Assembly (NCBI GenBank): GCA_009702955.1
Contig: WLHA01000011.1
Span: 1-13,513 of the forward strand
From: Actinomycetota bacterium
GTDB taxonomy: Bacteria > Actinomycetota > Acidimicrobiia > IMCC26256
Direction: 5' to 3'
DNA length: 13,513 bases
The stretch's first letter is position 1. Every line of letters starts with the position of its first letter. Below the pieces are notes generated by a model that saw only the letters and a program-made list of their open reading frames with translations, was not told where the DNA came from and ran no database searches. The translations under genes and the position numbers were made by a program. Below are positions 1 to 7,500 of this stretch, one piece after another.

Positions 1-1
1 C

Positions 2-736
2 GGCGCCCCTTGGTCGCGTCTGCGTAACCTATGCCCCATGCAACAATTTGGCTCCCGCAACAAAGAGAAGTGGCCGGGCATGGGTACGGTGCTTGCACTG
101 CTTGCACTAGCAGTTCTTTGGCACTCGGCCGCCCCTTATACCGGCTGGTCGCGAGTAGTAGCGATCTCGCTAGAGGGAGCGGCATTGATCGCAGCCCTCA
201 CCATCAGCGGAGAGACCCCAAAGTTTCGACGCGCCGCTCTGGTCTTGATTCCGATCGCTCTAATACTCGCAATATTGGGTGCGGCAACCTCCGGTGAAGT
301 TGGTCTTCTTACAACATCCATTCTTGGGCTGATGATCGTCATCGTCTCTCCAATTGCAATTATTCGAGCAGTGCTTCGACACCCGATCATTAACCTCCAG
401 ACTGTCGCTGCAGCGGTATGCATCTATTTGATCCTCGGGCTCCTCTTCGCATACATCTTTGGGATTGAGTCAACGATCGACAAGGGGGTCTTCTTCTCCG
501 GGACAAGCCGCCCCTACGGGCCAGACCTTCTGTATTTTTCTTTCACAACTCTCACCACTACCGGGTACGGAGATATCGCAGCGGTCACACGAATCGGACG
601 CACCACTGCAATTGCCGAGGCAATGATTGGTCAGCTCTACCTTGTGACGGTTCTCGCGATTCTGGTTAGTAACCTTGGCAAAGACCGGCGCGTCGACGCT
701 GGCGAGACAGGCGCAGATAAGGAGCAGACGACATGA
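2..736 (+). CDS. Two-pore-helix potassium channel family protein (start possibly upstream of window)
   Basis: This is an integral membrane potassium channel of the Ion_trans_2 type. The first ATG in the window is at 38 and gives 232 residues, but the frame stays open to the left edge (base 2) and there is no convincing ribosome site before 38, so the start may lie outside; ATG 80 is another option. Counting from ATG 38, about four hydrophobic segments (roughly 15-33, 40-60, 68-85, 90-112) precede a classic pore unit: an outer helix near 122-145, the filter TTTGYGD at 173-179, and an inner helix near 192-212. The tail is short and charged, with no RCK/TrkA-N or cyclic-nucleotide domain visible. 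The TTLTTTGYGD signature makes the family call firm; gating and ligand are unknown. Its stop overlaps the next start (ATGA at 733-736), so it is probably cotranscribed with the VOC and dehydrogenase genes. Confidence 0.85.
   Translation, partial: GAPWSRLRNLCPMQQFGSRNKEKWPGMGTVLALLALAVLWHSAAPYTGWSRVVAISLEGAALIAALTISGETPKFRRAALVLIPIALILAILGAATSGEVGLLTTSILGLMIVIVSPIAIIRAVLRHPIINLQTVAAAVCIYLILGLLFAYIFGIESTIDKGVFFSGTSRPYGPDLLYFSFTTLTTTGYGDIAAVTRIGRTTAIAEAMIGQLYLVTVLAILVSNLGKDRRVDAGETGADKEQTT
719..724 (+). promoter_or_regulatory. Ribosome binding site of the VOC gene
   Basis: AAGGAG lies 8 nt upstream of the ATG at 733, inside the channel coding sequence. It confirms the overlapping ATGA start. 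Confidence 0.7.
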
Positions 737-1221
737 TCGAGATAAATGATTTTGAGGAGCGCAAAAATGCGCTTCATAGGCATTTGATCCCGGCAAGTGA
801 GCGGCCTGCTTCATCGGCTCGAGGCGTTCACCACATCGCGATGATCTGCTCTGACCCAGATGCAACAATTGCCTTCTACCAAGGCGTGCTTGGTTTTCCG
901 CTGGTAGAGATATTTGAGAACCGTGATTATGTAGGTTCGATGCACTTCTTCTTCGATATTGGCGAGGGCAATTTGCTCGCATTCTTCGATTTTCCAGGGC
1001 TTGGACTCGGGGAGATTGTTGAGGCTCACGGAGGCCTGCAGCACCTTGCAATATCAATGACGCCTGAGAACTTTGAAGCAGCAAAGCTGCGCGTTGAGGC
1101 TGCTGGCATTGAGTACCGAGGGCCAGACCTTGGCGTCAAGAACTCTATATACATGCGCGACCCTGACGGTATACAGATAGAGATCCTTTCCCATCCGTTA
1201 CTTGATACCAACTTCGCTTAG
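733..1221 (+). CDS. VOC family (glyoxalase/bleomycin-resistance fold) metalloprotein
   Basis: This is a 162-residue soluble protein with a vicinal-oxygen-chelate fold. After a 30-residue N-terminal lead, the first beta-alpha-beta-beta-beta module starts at GVHHIAM (31-37), with FYQGVLGF at 48-55, and the second starts at GLQHLAI (101-107) and ends with YMRDPDGIQIEIL (140-152). Predicted metal ligands are H34, H104 and E150, which supports a metal-dependent enzyme of the glyoxalase I, dioxygenase or epimerase type. The substrate cannot be read from the sequence. A strong ribosome site, AAGGAG at 719-724, lies 8 nt before the ATG inside the end of the channel gene, and the ATG overlaps the channel stop. 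The stop codon forms part of the ribosome site of the alcohol dehydrogenase gene, so the trio looks translationally coupled. Pairing with a dehydrogenase suggests small-molecule catabolism or detoxification, but this is inference. Confidence 0.85.
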   Translation: MIEINDFEERKNALHRHLIPASERPASSARGVHHIAMICSDPDATIAFYQGVLGFPLVEIFENRDYVGSMHFFFDIGEGNLLAFFDFPGLGLGEIVEAHGGLQHLAISMTPENFEAAKLRVEAAGIEYRGPDLGVKNSIYMRDPDGIQIEILSHPLLDTNFA

Positions 1222-1224
1222 GAG
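1219..1224 (+). promoter_or_regulatory. Ribosome binding site deciding the dehydrogenase start
   Basis: TAGGAG overlaps the VOC stop codon and sits 4 nt before ATG 1229. It favours 1229 over the upstream in-frame ATG 1202, which has no comparable site. Confidence 0.6.
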
Positions 1225-1228
1225 CACA

Positions 1229-2326
1229 ATGCGCGCCGCAGTCTTTGAGTCCGCCGGACAACGCTTCACCATTACTAACGACATTGAGATTGAGAATCCT
1301 CGTTACGGAGAAGTAAAAGTACGGGTCTCACACTGTGGTGTATGCCACTCAGACCTGAGCATCGTAAATGGCTCATTCCCAGTAGGCACCCCAGTGATTC
1401 TTGGGCATGAGGCAGCGGGAGTAGTGGAGATGGTTGGCCCTGGCGTCACTTCACTTGCGCCAGGAGACAAAGTGGTTCTTACCCCTACTCCAACGTGTGG
1501 CACTTGTTATTGGTGCGTGCGCGATGAGCACAGCCTCTGCGCTAATACCAGCGCTATCGCTCTATCCGCTTTCCCTGATGGCACAACTCGCCTCTCTCGC
1601 AATGGAGCAACTGTTTACCGCGGTCTCGGCGTCGCCGCATTCGCAGAGTTTGTTGTCACACAAGAGTCCGGAGCAGTCAAGGTCCCCGACGACACGCCAT
1701 TAGATGTCGTCTGCGTAATTGGCTGCGCGATGCAGACCGGAGTCGGAGCTGTACTAAACACTGCAAACGTCGAGGCAGGCGCGACGGTTCTGGTTGCCGG
1801 CCTTGGAGGTATCGGCTTAGCGGTAGTGCAGGGTGCGCGCATTGCCGGAGCAACACGTATCATCGCCTCCGATCCTCTACCCGAGCGACGCGCAGCGGCA
1901 CTACGTTTTGGAGCCACGGATGTAATCGACCCAACCTCCGATAACGTTGTAGTGGCTTCGCACTCGCTCACTGGCGTTGGTGTCGATTATGCGTTCGAGG
2001 CTGCAGGCAAGGCTGCACTTATTGGCCCGCTACTAGATGCCTGCCGTGCAGGTGGATCAACTATCTGCGTCGGAGCACCTGGTCTGGATGAGAAGATCGT
2101 CATCGATCCGGCAGTGCTCTTCTCCACGACCGGCAAGAAGCTCCTTGGGTGCCTGTTAGGCAGCGTTAACTCGCGCCGGGAGATCCCACGCCTTGTCGAA
2201 CTATGGAGACGCGGACACCTAGACCTCGAAGGCATGATCACGAGGCAGGTTGATCTCGCCGAGATTGACTCTGCCTTCGACGATCTAGTCGGTGGCCGAG
2301 GAATTCGCACGGTCGTCTCAATCTAA
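1229..2326 (+). CDS. Zinc-dependent alcohol dehydrogenase (MDR superfamily)
   Basis: This is a cytoplasmic NAD(P)-dependent medium-chain dehydrogenase, 365 residues, the usual length for the family. An in-frame ATG at 1202 would overlap the VOC gene, but ATG 1229 is preceded by TAGGAG (1219-1224) and gives the typical MRAAVFE N-terminus, so 1229 is preferred. Catalytic zinc ligands are C36 (in CGVCHSD), H60 with E61 (GHE) and probably C166. The structural zinc lobe is complete with C90, C93, C96 and C104. The Rossmann motif GLGGIG at 191-196 is followed by D215 at the end of the next strand, which favours NAD over NADP. The layout resembles class III-like and NDMA-dependent alcohol dehydrogenases of actinobacteria, oxidising an alcohol or reducing an aldehyde of unknown identity. 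It is the last gene of the channel-VOC-dehydrogenase set. Confidence 0.92.
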   Translation: MRAAVFESAGQRFTITNDIEIENPRYGEVKVRVSHCGVCHSDLSIVNGSFPVGTPVILGHEAAGVVEMVGPGVTSLAPGDKVVLTPTPTCGTCYWCVRDEHSLCANTSAIALSAFPDGTTRLSRNGATVYRGLGVAAFAEFVVTQESGAVKVPDDTPLDVVCVIGCAMQTGVGAVLNTANVEAGATVLVAGLGGIGLAVVQGARIAGATRIIASDPLPERRAAALRFGATDVIDPTSDNVVVASHSLTGVGVDYAFEAAGKAALIGPLLDACRAGGSTICVGAPGLDEKIVIDPAVLFSTTGKKLLGCLLGSVNSRREIPRLVELWRRGHLDLEGMITRQVDLAEIDSAFDDLVGGRGIRTVVSI

Positions 2327-2474
2327 TCAGGCCTTAGGCCCATAAAGGGGTGGCACTCGAGCATCGCTGGCAGGCAATCGGCGCGTTCTGAGCAGTAGGC
2401 AGGGCCGGTAGGATCCTGCAGACCGAAATTTGATCTGCTACTGCGCTTGACGGGGCTGCTTGAGGGGGCCATGC
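2327..2474. other. Intergenic region between dehydrogenase and sulfatase genes
   Basis: These 148 bases hold no plausible gene. There is a short GGCC-TTA-GGCC repeat just after the dehydrogenase stop (about 2331-2341), too weak and without a T-run to call a terminator. An inverted repeat GCAGTAG (2392-2398) / CTACTGC (2438-2444) could fold the leader ahead of the sulfatase gene. I see no convincing promoter; transcription may start here or read through. Confidence 0.3.
2462..2468 (+). promoter_or_regulatory. Ribosome binding site of the sulfatase-like gene
   Basis: The purine tract GAGGGGG is 6 nt before ATG 2475. An ATG at 2471 is out of frame, and the in-frame TTG at 2460 has no comparable site, so 2475 is the likely start. 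Confidence 0.6.
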
Positions 2475-4568
2475 ATGACCGACCACACCGAGAGCAACCC
2501 TGGCCCTCAATCGACTTCGCGGTTTACGAAGGTAGTTAGGCGCGAGTTGCGCTCGTTTACCGAGCTTTTTGCGGTATCAGGGATTGCATTCTCAATTCCG
2601 ATCCTCAATCTCCTATCGAAAAACTCCTCCGTCTTCTCCGTCTACAAGGCAACCCGCCTCGATGTCCTCGCTATCGCGCTTCTAGCAGTATTCGTACTTC
2701 CGTTACTCGCTTGGGGGATAGAGGCTTGGGCGGGATTGCTCCTCCCAAAAATTCGCAGATACATTCATGCATTTTTTATTGGGGTTGCACTAGGCATTTA
2801 CGCACTCCAGTTTATGAAGCACGCTCTGAGTCCTAGCCCCACAGTACTGATAGTTGCAGGCGTGGCCTCTGGCTTAGCAGCAGCGCTTCTACGACTTAGA
2901 TCTCAGACCTTTGCATCATTCATCGCTGCCCTCGCATTTGCTCCAGCGCTTCTTGCAATCTGGTTCATATTTTTCTCCAACGCATACGCTGTAACGAAAC
3001 AAGTTTCATTTGATGATACGAAAATCGCTGTTAGCTCTCCACATCGAATAGCACTGATAGCCCTCGACGAACTCCCGATTGGATCACTATTAGATTCGAC
3101 AGGGCATGTGGATAAAGAACTATTCCCCAGTTTTGCTGCTCTCGAGCAGTCCTCAACTTTCTATAGAAACATGTCTACGGTTGCTCCCATTACCCAATGG
3201 GCTATCCCGGCTCTCTTAACTGGCCAGTATCCAGACGAGTCACACCTGCCGATCGCAGCCGATCATCCTGACTCCATTTTCAGACTCTTGAGCAGCACTT
3301 ATCGCATGAACGCTCACGATGAGATCACGGATCTATGCCCAAGCAAATACTGCCCCAATATCGGAGTCCAGCGTTCGCTCTTGAAGCGAGTGCAGGCGAT
3401 CGGCAGCGACGGGTTCAACCTATGGCGATCGACTGTCTCGCTGCATGAACAAATTGCTACCTATTCACCTCCCGAAGAAACCTCAAAGCCTTTCGACGAT
3501 ACACGCAGATTCATAAAGTCAATCCGTCGAGATAGTCGCCCAGTATTTGATTACGCACATATAATGCTTCCGCATCAACCTTGGGTATATCTCAATACGT
3601 TTCAAACCCACCGGCCCACGAGTAGTCAGACCTTTGAGAACTCGAACTCCGCCGAGTGGACGAGTCTCCATAATGCAGAACTGGGTCGAGAGATCCACCT
3701 GCTTCAACTTCAGACGGCTGACACCTTTATAGGCCAAGTAATAGACCGTCTCAAAAAAGTTGGGGCTTGGGAAGACACGATCCTTGTGGTCACCGCAGAC
3801 CATGGAATCTCATTCTCAGCCGGCGAGTCACAGCGCGCTGTGTCTAGAAATAACGCGCACGAGATTCTCTTTCCCCCGCTTTTCATTAAGTCCCCTAATC
3901 AAAGTCAACCAATAGTGGATGACCGCGCAATGCGGACAATCGATGTCTTGCCTACAATTGCAGAGATCATAGGAGCCAGAATACCTTGGCGAATAGATGG
4001 GAAACCGGCCACCGCGATTCGCGACGCTGATGAACCTATTCGGCTTTATCAATTCAAGAACCCAATCTGGGACACTCCACTCGTCGCATCTGGAAGCGAT
4101 TACCTAACCTTCCAGCGTTCGACGAATAAGGCCGCAATATCTATGACCGCCAGTAATTATGCAGGCGACCCTGCAATTCGTATATATAGAGTCGGCGAGT
4201 ATGGAGGCTTACTTAGTCAAGAGGTCACCACGCTACCGATCACCCCCGCATCAAAGAAGCTCGAATTATTTGTTCCAGGTCTAGGAGCAAATCCTCTGAA
4301 TGCGTTCAACCCATATTCCCCAAATCTCGATCAGACTTGGCTTGAGGGCTACAGCAAGAATCTAGGAAAGAACTCGACGATTGCATTCGCTATCAATGGC
4401 CGCATCGCAGGCTTAGGTTTCTCCAGCCGATTCCCTAACCAGAATGTTGGCTACTACTTCGCACAGCTTGCACCGAGCCTCATCAACGCAGGAGACAACT
4501 CCATAGAGGCTTTCGAGGTCACTGGCCCGGTATCCGCTCCACTCCTTACCCCGATTCAGATCGGCTGA
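2475..4568 (+). CDS. Membrane-anchored sulfatase/LTA-synthase-like (alkaline phosphatase superfamily) enzyme
   Basis: This is a 697-residue protein. ATG 2475 is chosen because GAGGGGG (2462-2468) lies 6 nt upstream; an in-frame TTG at 2460 would add five residues. Residue numbers below count from 2475. Five hydrophobic helices (about 30-45, 62-88, 97-115, 122-140, 147-168) follow a basic N-terminus, placing the catalytic domain outside the membrane. The sulfatase-fold domain starts near 190. Metal and active-site residues are recognisable: D198 (ALDELP), T240 in the APITQWAIPALLTG segment as the predicted nucleophile, HIMLPH at 362-367, D442-H443 (TADHG) and H462. Threonine instead of the Cys/Ser of a formylglycine motif argues for a phospho-transferase or hydrolase like LTA synthase or phosphoethanolamine transferase rather than a true sulfatase. 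A C-terminal region of about 130 residues looks beta-rich and has no name. It sits 4 nt before the AftD-like gene, suggesting envelope-glycan modification. Confidence 0.8.
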   Translation: MTDHTESNPGPQSTSRFTKVVRRELRSFTELFAVSGIAFSIPILNLLSKNSSVFSVYKATRLDVLAIALLAVFVLPLLAWGIEAWAGLLLPKIRRYIHAFFIGVALGIYALQFMKHALSPSPTVLIVAGVASGLAAALLRLRSQTFASFIAALAFAPALLAIWFIFFSNAYAVTKQVSFDDTKIAVSSPHRIALIALDELPIGSLLDSTGHVDKELFPSFAALEQSSTFYRNMSTVAPITQWAIPALLTGQYPDESHLPIAADHPDSIFRLLSSTYRMNAHDEITDLCPSKYCPNIGVQRSLLKRVQAIGSDGFNLWRSTVSLHEQIATYSPPEETSKPFDDTRRFIKSIRRDSRPVFDYAHIMLPHQPWVYLNTFQTHRPTSSQTFENSNSAEWTSLHNAELGREIHLLQLQTADTFIGQVIDRLKKVGAWEDTILVVTADHGISFSAGESQRAVSRNNAHEILFPPLFIKSPNQSQPIVDDRAMRTIDVLPTIAEIIGARIPWRIDGKPATAIRDADEPIRLYQFKNPIWDTPLVASGSDYLTFQRSTNKAAISMTASNYAGDPAIRIYRVGEYGGLLSQEVTTLPITPASKKLELFVPGLGANPLNAFNPYSPNLDQTWLEGYSKNLGKNSTIAFAINGRIAGLGFSSRFPNQNVGYYFAQLAPSLINAGDNSIEAFEVTGPVSAPLLTPIQIG

Positions 4569-4572
4569 CCCG

Positions 4573-7500
4573 TTGGCTAAATCGCCTCAACTCGCGCCGG
4601 AGAACACATTGATACGCGGCCGCATCGCGCGCCATTCAACTGGCTTAGTTATCTCAGCATTCGCGGCTCTTGTATTTCTTCCTATTCTTGCCATGCATCC
4701 GGGAATGGTTGTTGCTGACACGAAGTCTTATCTCTATCTTGATCCGACCCGCTTCCTTGCGAGAGCGGCGTCGCTCTGGGACTCGAAGATAGGACTCGGT
4801 ACCCTCAGCCACCAAACGATTGGCTACCTGTTCCCTATGGGTCCTTGGTACTGGGTTACGCAACGCGTGTTTGGAATTCCGACATGGATTTCTCAACGAC
4901 TCTGGCTAGGAACAATAATTTTTACTGCAGGTCTTGGGGTATGGGGGCTCGCTCGAGAGTTTGGTATTCGCCGCAGAGGGGCTGCGATATCAATGCTCGC
5001 ATATGCCTTTTCCCCTTACGTCCTAGGGTACTCAAGCTTTTATAGCCTCTTGCTTGGCCCTTGGGCAGCGCTGCCTTGGTGGATCATTTGGACGAAGCGA
5101 GGGCTACGCGTCCGCGGGTGGATTTATCCGGCGCTAATCGCTGTATCCGTGCAGTTGGTTGGATCGCTAAACGCGAGCAGCTTGATTCTCTGCCTCTTAG
5201 GTCCAGCGCTTTGGATTCCATTCGCCGTTCTTGGCAGGAGGGAAGCCACATGGCGCGATGCGTGGTCCTTTCTATGGCGTACAGCGCTGCTCACAACTCT
5301 GACCTCGCTCTGGTGGCTCTCAGCTCTCCTCATCGAGGGCCGTTTTGGTGTCAATATCCTGAGGCTAACGGAGAGTGTTCGCACAGTTGCAGCAACTTCA
5401 ACGCCATTCGAGATCATTCGCGGTTTGGGCTACTGGTTCCTCTACGGCGGCGACAGAACTGGATCATGGAACGACGCGAGAGGTGCGCTTACTCAGACTT
5501 CGCTTGTACTTCTCGCAACGTTCTTAGTACCGACTATCGCTCTCGCAGGCGCAGCACTTATTAAGTGGCGAACTCGCGCGTACTTTGTGCTTCTGGTTGC
5601 TGTAGGGCTCATCATCGGGGTGGGCCCAGCCCCTTACGATCACCCTTCATTGCTCAGTGCCGCCTTTAAGTGGTTCACTCTCTCCACCTCTACTGGGTTC
5701 GCTCTACGCAACGTCAACAGAGCAATCCCGCTTCTCATTCTTGGCCTAGCCGCCCTCATCGGGGCTGGAGTCGATGTCGTCTCAAGGCGTATAGAGCAGC
5801 GAGGCCGTCCACTGATTGCACTAGGCGCTTTCGGCTTAGTTGCGGTTATCTGTATCACCGCTGCACTACCAGCATTAAGCGGTGGTTATTACAGCCGCTA
5901 TCTAGAGCGCAACGAGGCCATTCCCCCATACTGGACCAGGGCAATAGAGCGCCTCTCCTCAGGGGATCCCCAGACACGCGTACTTGCTCTACCGGGGAGC
6001 GACTTCGCCTCATATCGATGGGGAGATACACGCGACCCAATTGAGCCAGGCCTAATGGATCGGCCGTATGTCGCACGTGAGATTGTTCCATGGGGTTCCG
6101 AGCAGTCGCTCTCATTTCTACAGGCCCTTGACAGGAGAGTGCAGGACGGAAGCCTCGACCCCGATGGGCTAGCGGAGACCCTCAAATTGATGGGTGTTGG
6201 TGATGTCATTCTTCGACTAGACCTTCGAACTGACCGCTGGAACCTAATTCCTGCTGGAGCGCTCTGGAAGAAACTCACCGACAAGCAGCCCGCCGGACTC
6301 GGTGCACCTGAGAGATTTGGAAGAAGAATTCCTGGCAATCTGCGCTTCGTAGAGTTAGGCGACCTCACAAAACCAAACGCAGAGACTCCAAACCCGCCTC
6401 CAGTAGCGATCATGAAAGTAAACGACCCGGCCCCGATTATTAGAGCGAAATCAGCCGAAGCCCCTATCTTGATTGCAGGTGACAGCGAGGCAATCATGGA
6501 CCTATCGGATGCATCGCTTCTCGATGCGAATCGCGTTGTGTTCTTCTCGTCCTCCTTTGAGAAAAAGCCAGATGACATGACATCGCTCCCTGAGTCAACG
6601 CTTCTTGTTCTATCTGACACCAACCGTCGGCGGGGTCAGCGGTGGGGAGTCCTCCACGACCAGTTTGGATACACCGAGCAGGCAGGCGAGGAACCGCTTG
6701 TAACTGATCCGACGGACCAGCGGCTACTCGCCTTCCCTGACGAGACCGATGCTTCGCGTACTGTCGCAGTACTTACAGGAGTGAAGAGCGTTAGAGCGAC
6801 TTCATACGGCACGCCCGCATTTGGATTTGTCCCGAACGAGAGGCCTGCGTCCGCATTTGATGGAGACCCGTTTACCGCATGGGTCGTTGATAGTGGAGTG
6901 CCCGTATCGCATCAAAAAATTCAAGTCGTTCTCACGAAGCCGGTTACGACGAGCTCTATCAATTTGATGCAGACCACCCCAGTGGCTGCTTACTCAGAGA
7001 AGAAACGCTACCGAGCTATAACTCGAATTCGAGTGACATTTGATGGAAAAGACTCAATCGAGCGAGATCTCGGTCGCCCTTCACGAAGAAAGAAAGGGCA
7101 AATCCTCGAATTTAAGGAACGAACATTTCAGAAATTAGAGGTAACAATTCTTGATTCCTCCGGCAAAGACATACGCGAGGGAGTGCGAAGAAATGGTGTT
7201 GGATTCGCTGAGATTAGAATCCCAACCGGGGTAGCAGACAAGACCGTTCACATCCACGAAGTAATCAGAATGCCAGAGCAGATGCTTAAGACACTCGGCC
7301 GAGATTCAACAGCCCATCCGCTAATAATCTCGATTGCTAGAGACTCAACAATGGACAACACGAAGATGAATCGAAGCTTCATACTCCCCGAAGCAAGAAC
7401 TTTTTCTCTAAGTGGCACAGCACGGCTCAGCCCCTACGCAAAAGGCCAGGACATAGATGCTGCACTCGGCGCAACCTCGACTGGACCTGATTCCTACACT

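Noticed and set aside
1..27. Possible C-terminal tail of an upstream gene (frame 1, eight codons then TAA at 25-27)
   Set aside because: Too short to tell from chance; the channel frame is also open to the window edge, and only one of the two is likely to be coding.
470..1084. 204-codon open frame on the minus strand across the channel and VOC genes
   Set aside because: It lies opposite two well-recognised genes and its translation resembles no family.
2331..2341. GGCC-TTA-GGCC as a terminator after the dehydrogenase gene
   Set aside because: The stem is only four base pairs with a 3-nt loop and no T-run follows.
2447..2452. TTGACG resembling a -35 box ahead of the sulfatase-like gene
   Set aside because: No acceptable -10 box lies 16-18 bases downstream, and that position would fall on the start codon.
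5898..6623. 241-codon open frame on the minus strand inside the AftD-like gene
   Set aside because: It is antisense to a strongly conserved coding region; its Ser/Arg-rich composition is typical of a shadow frame and there is no ribosome site.
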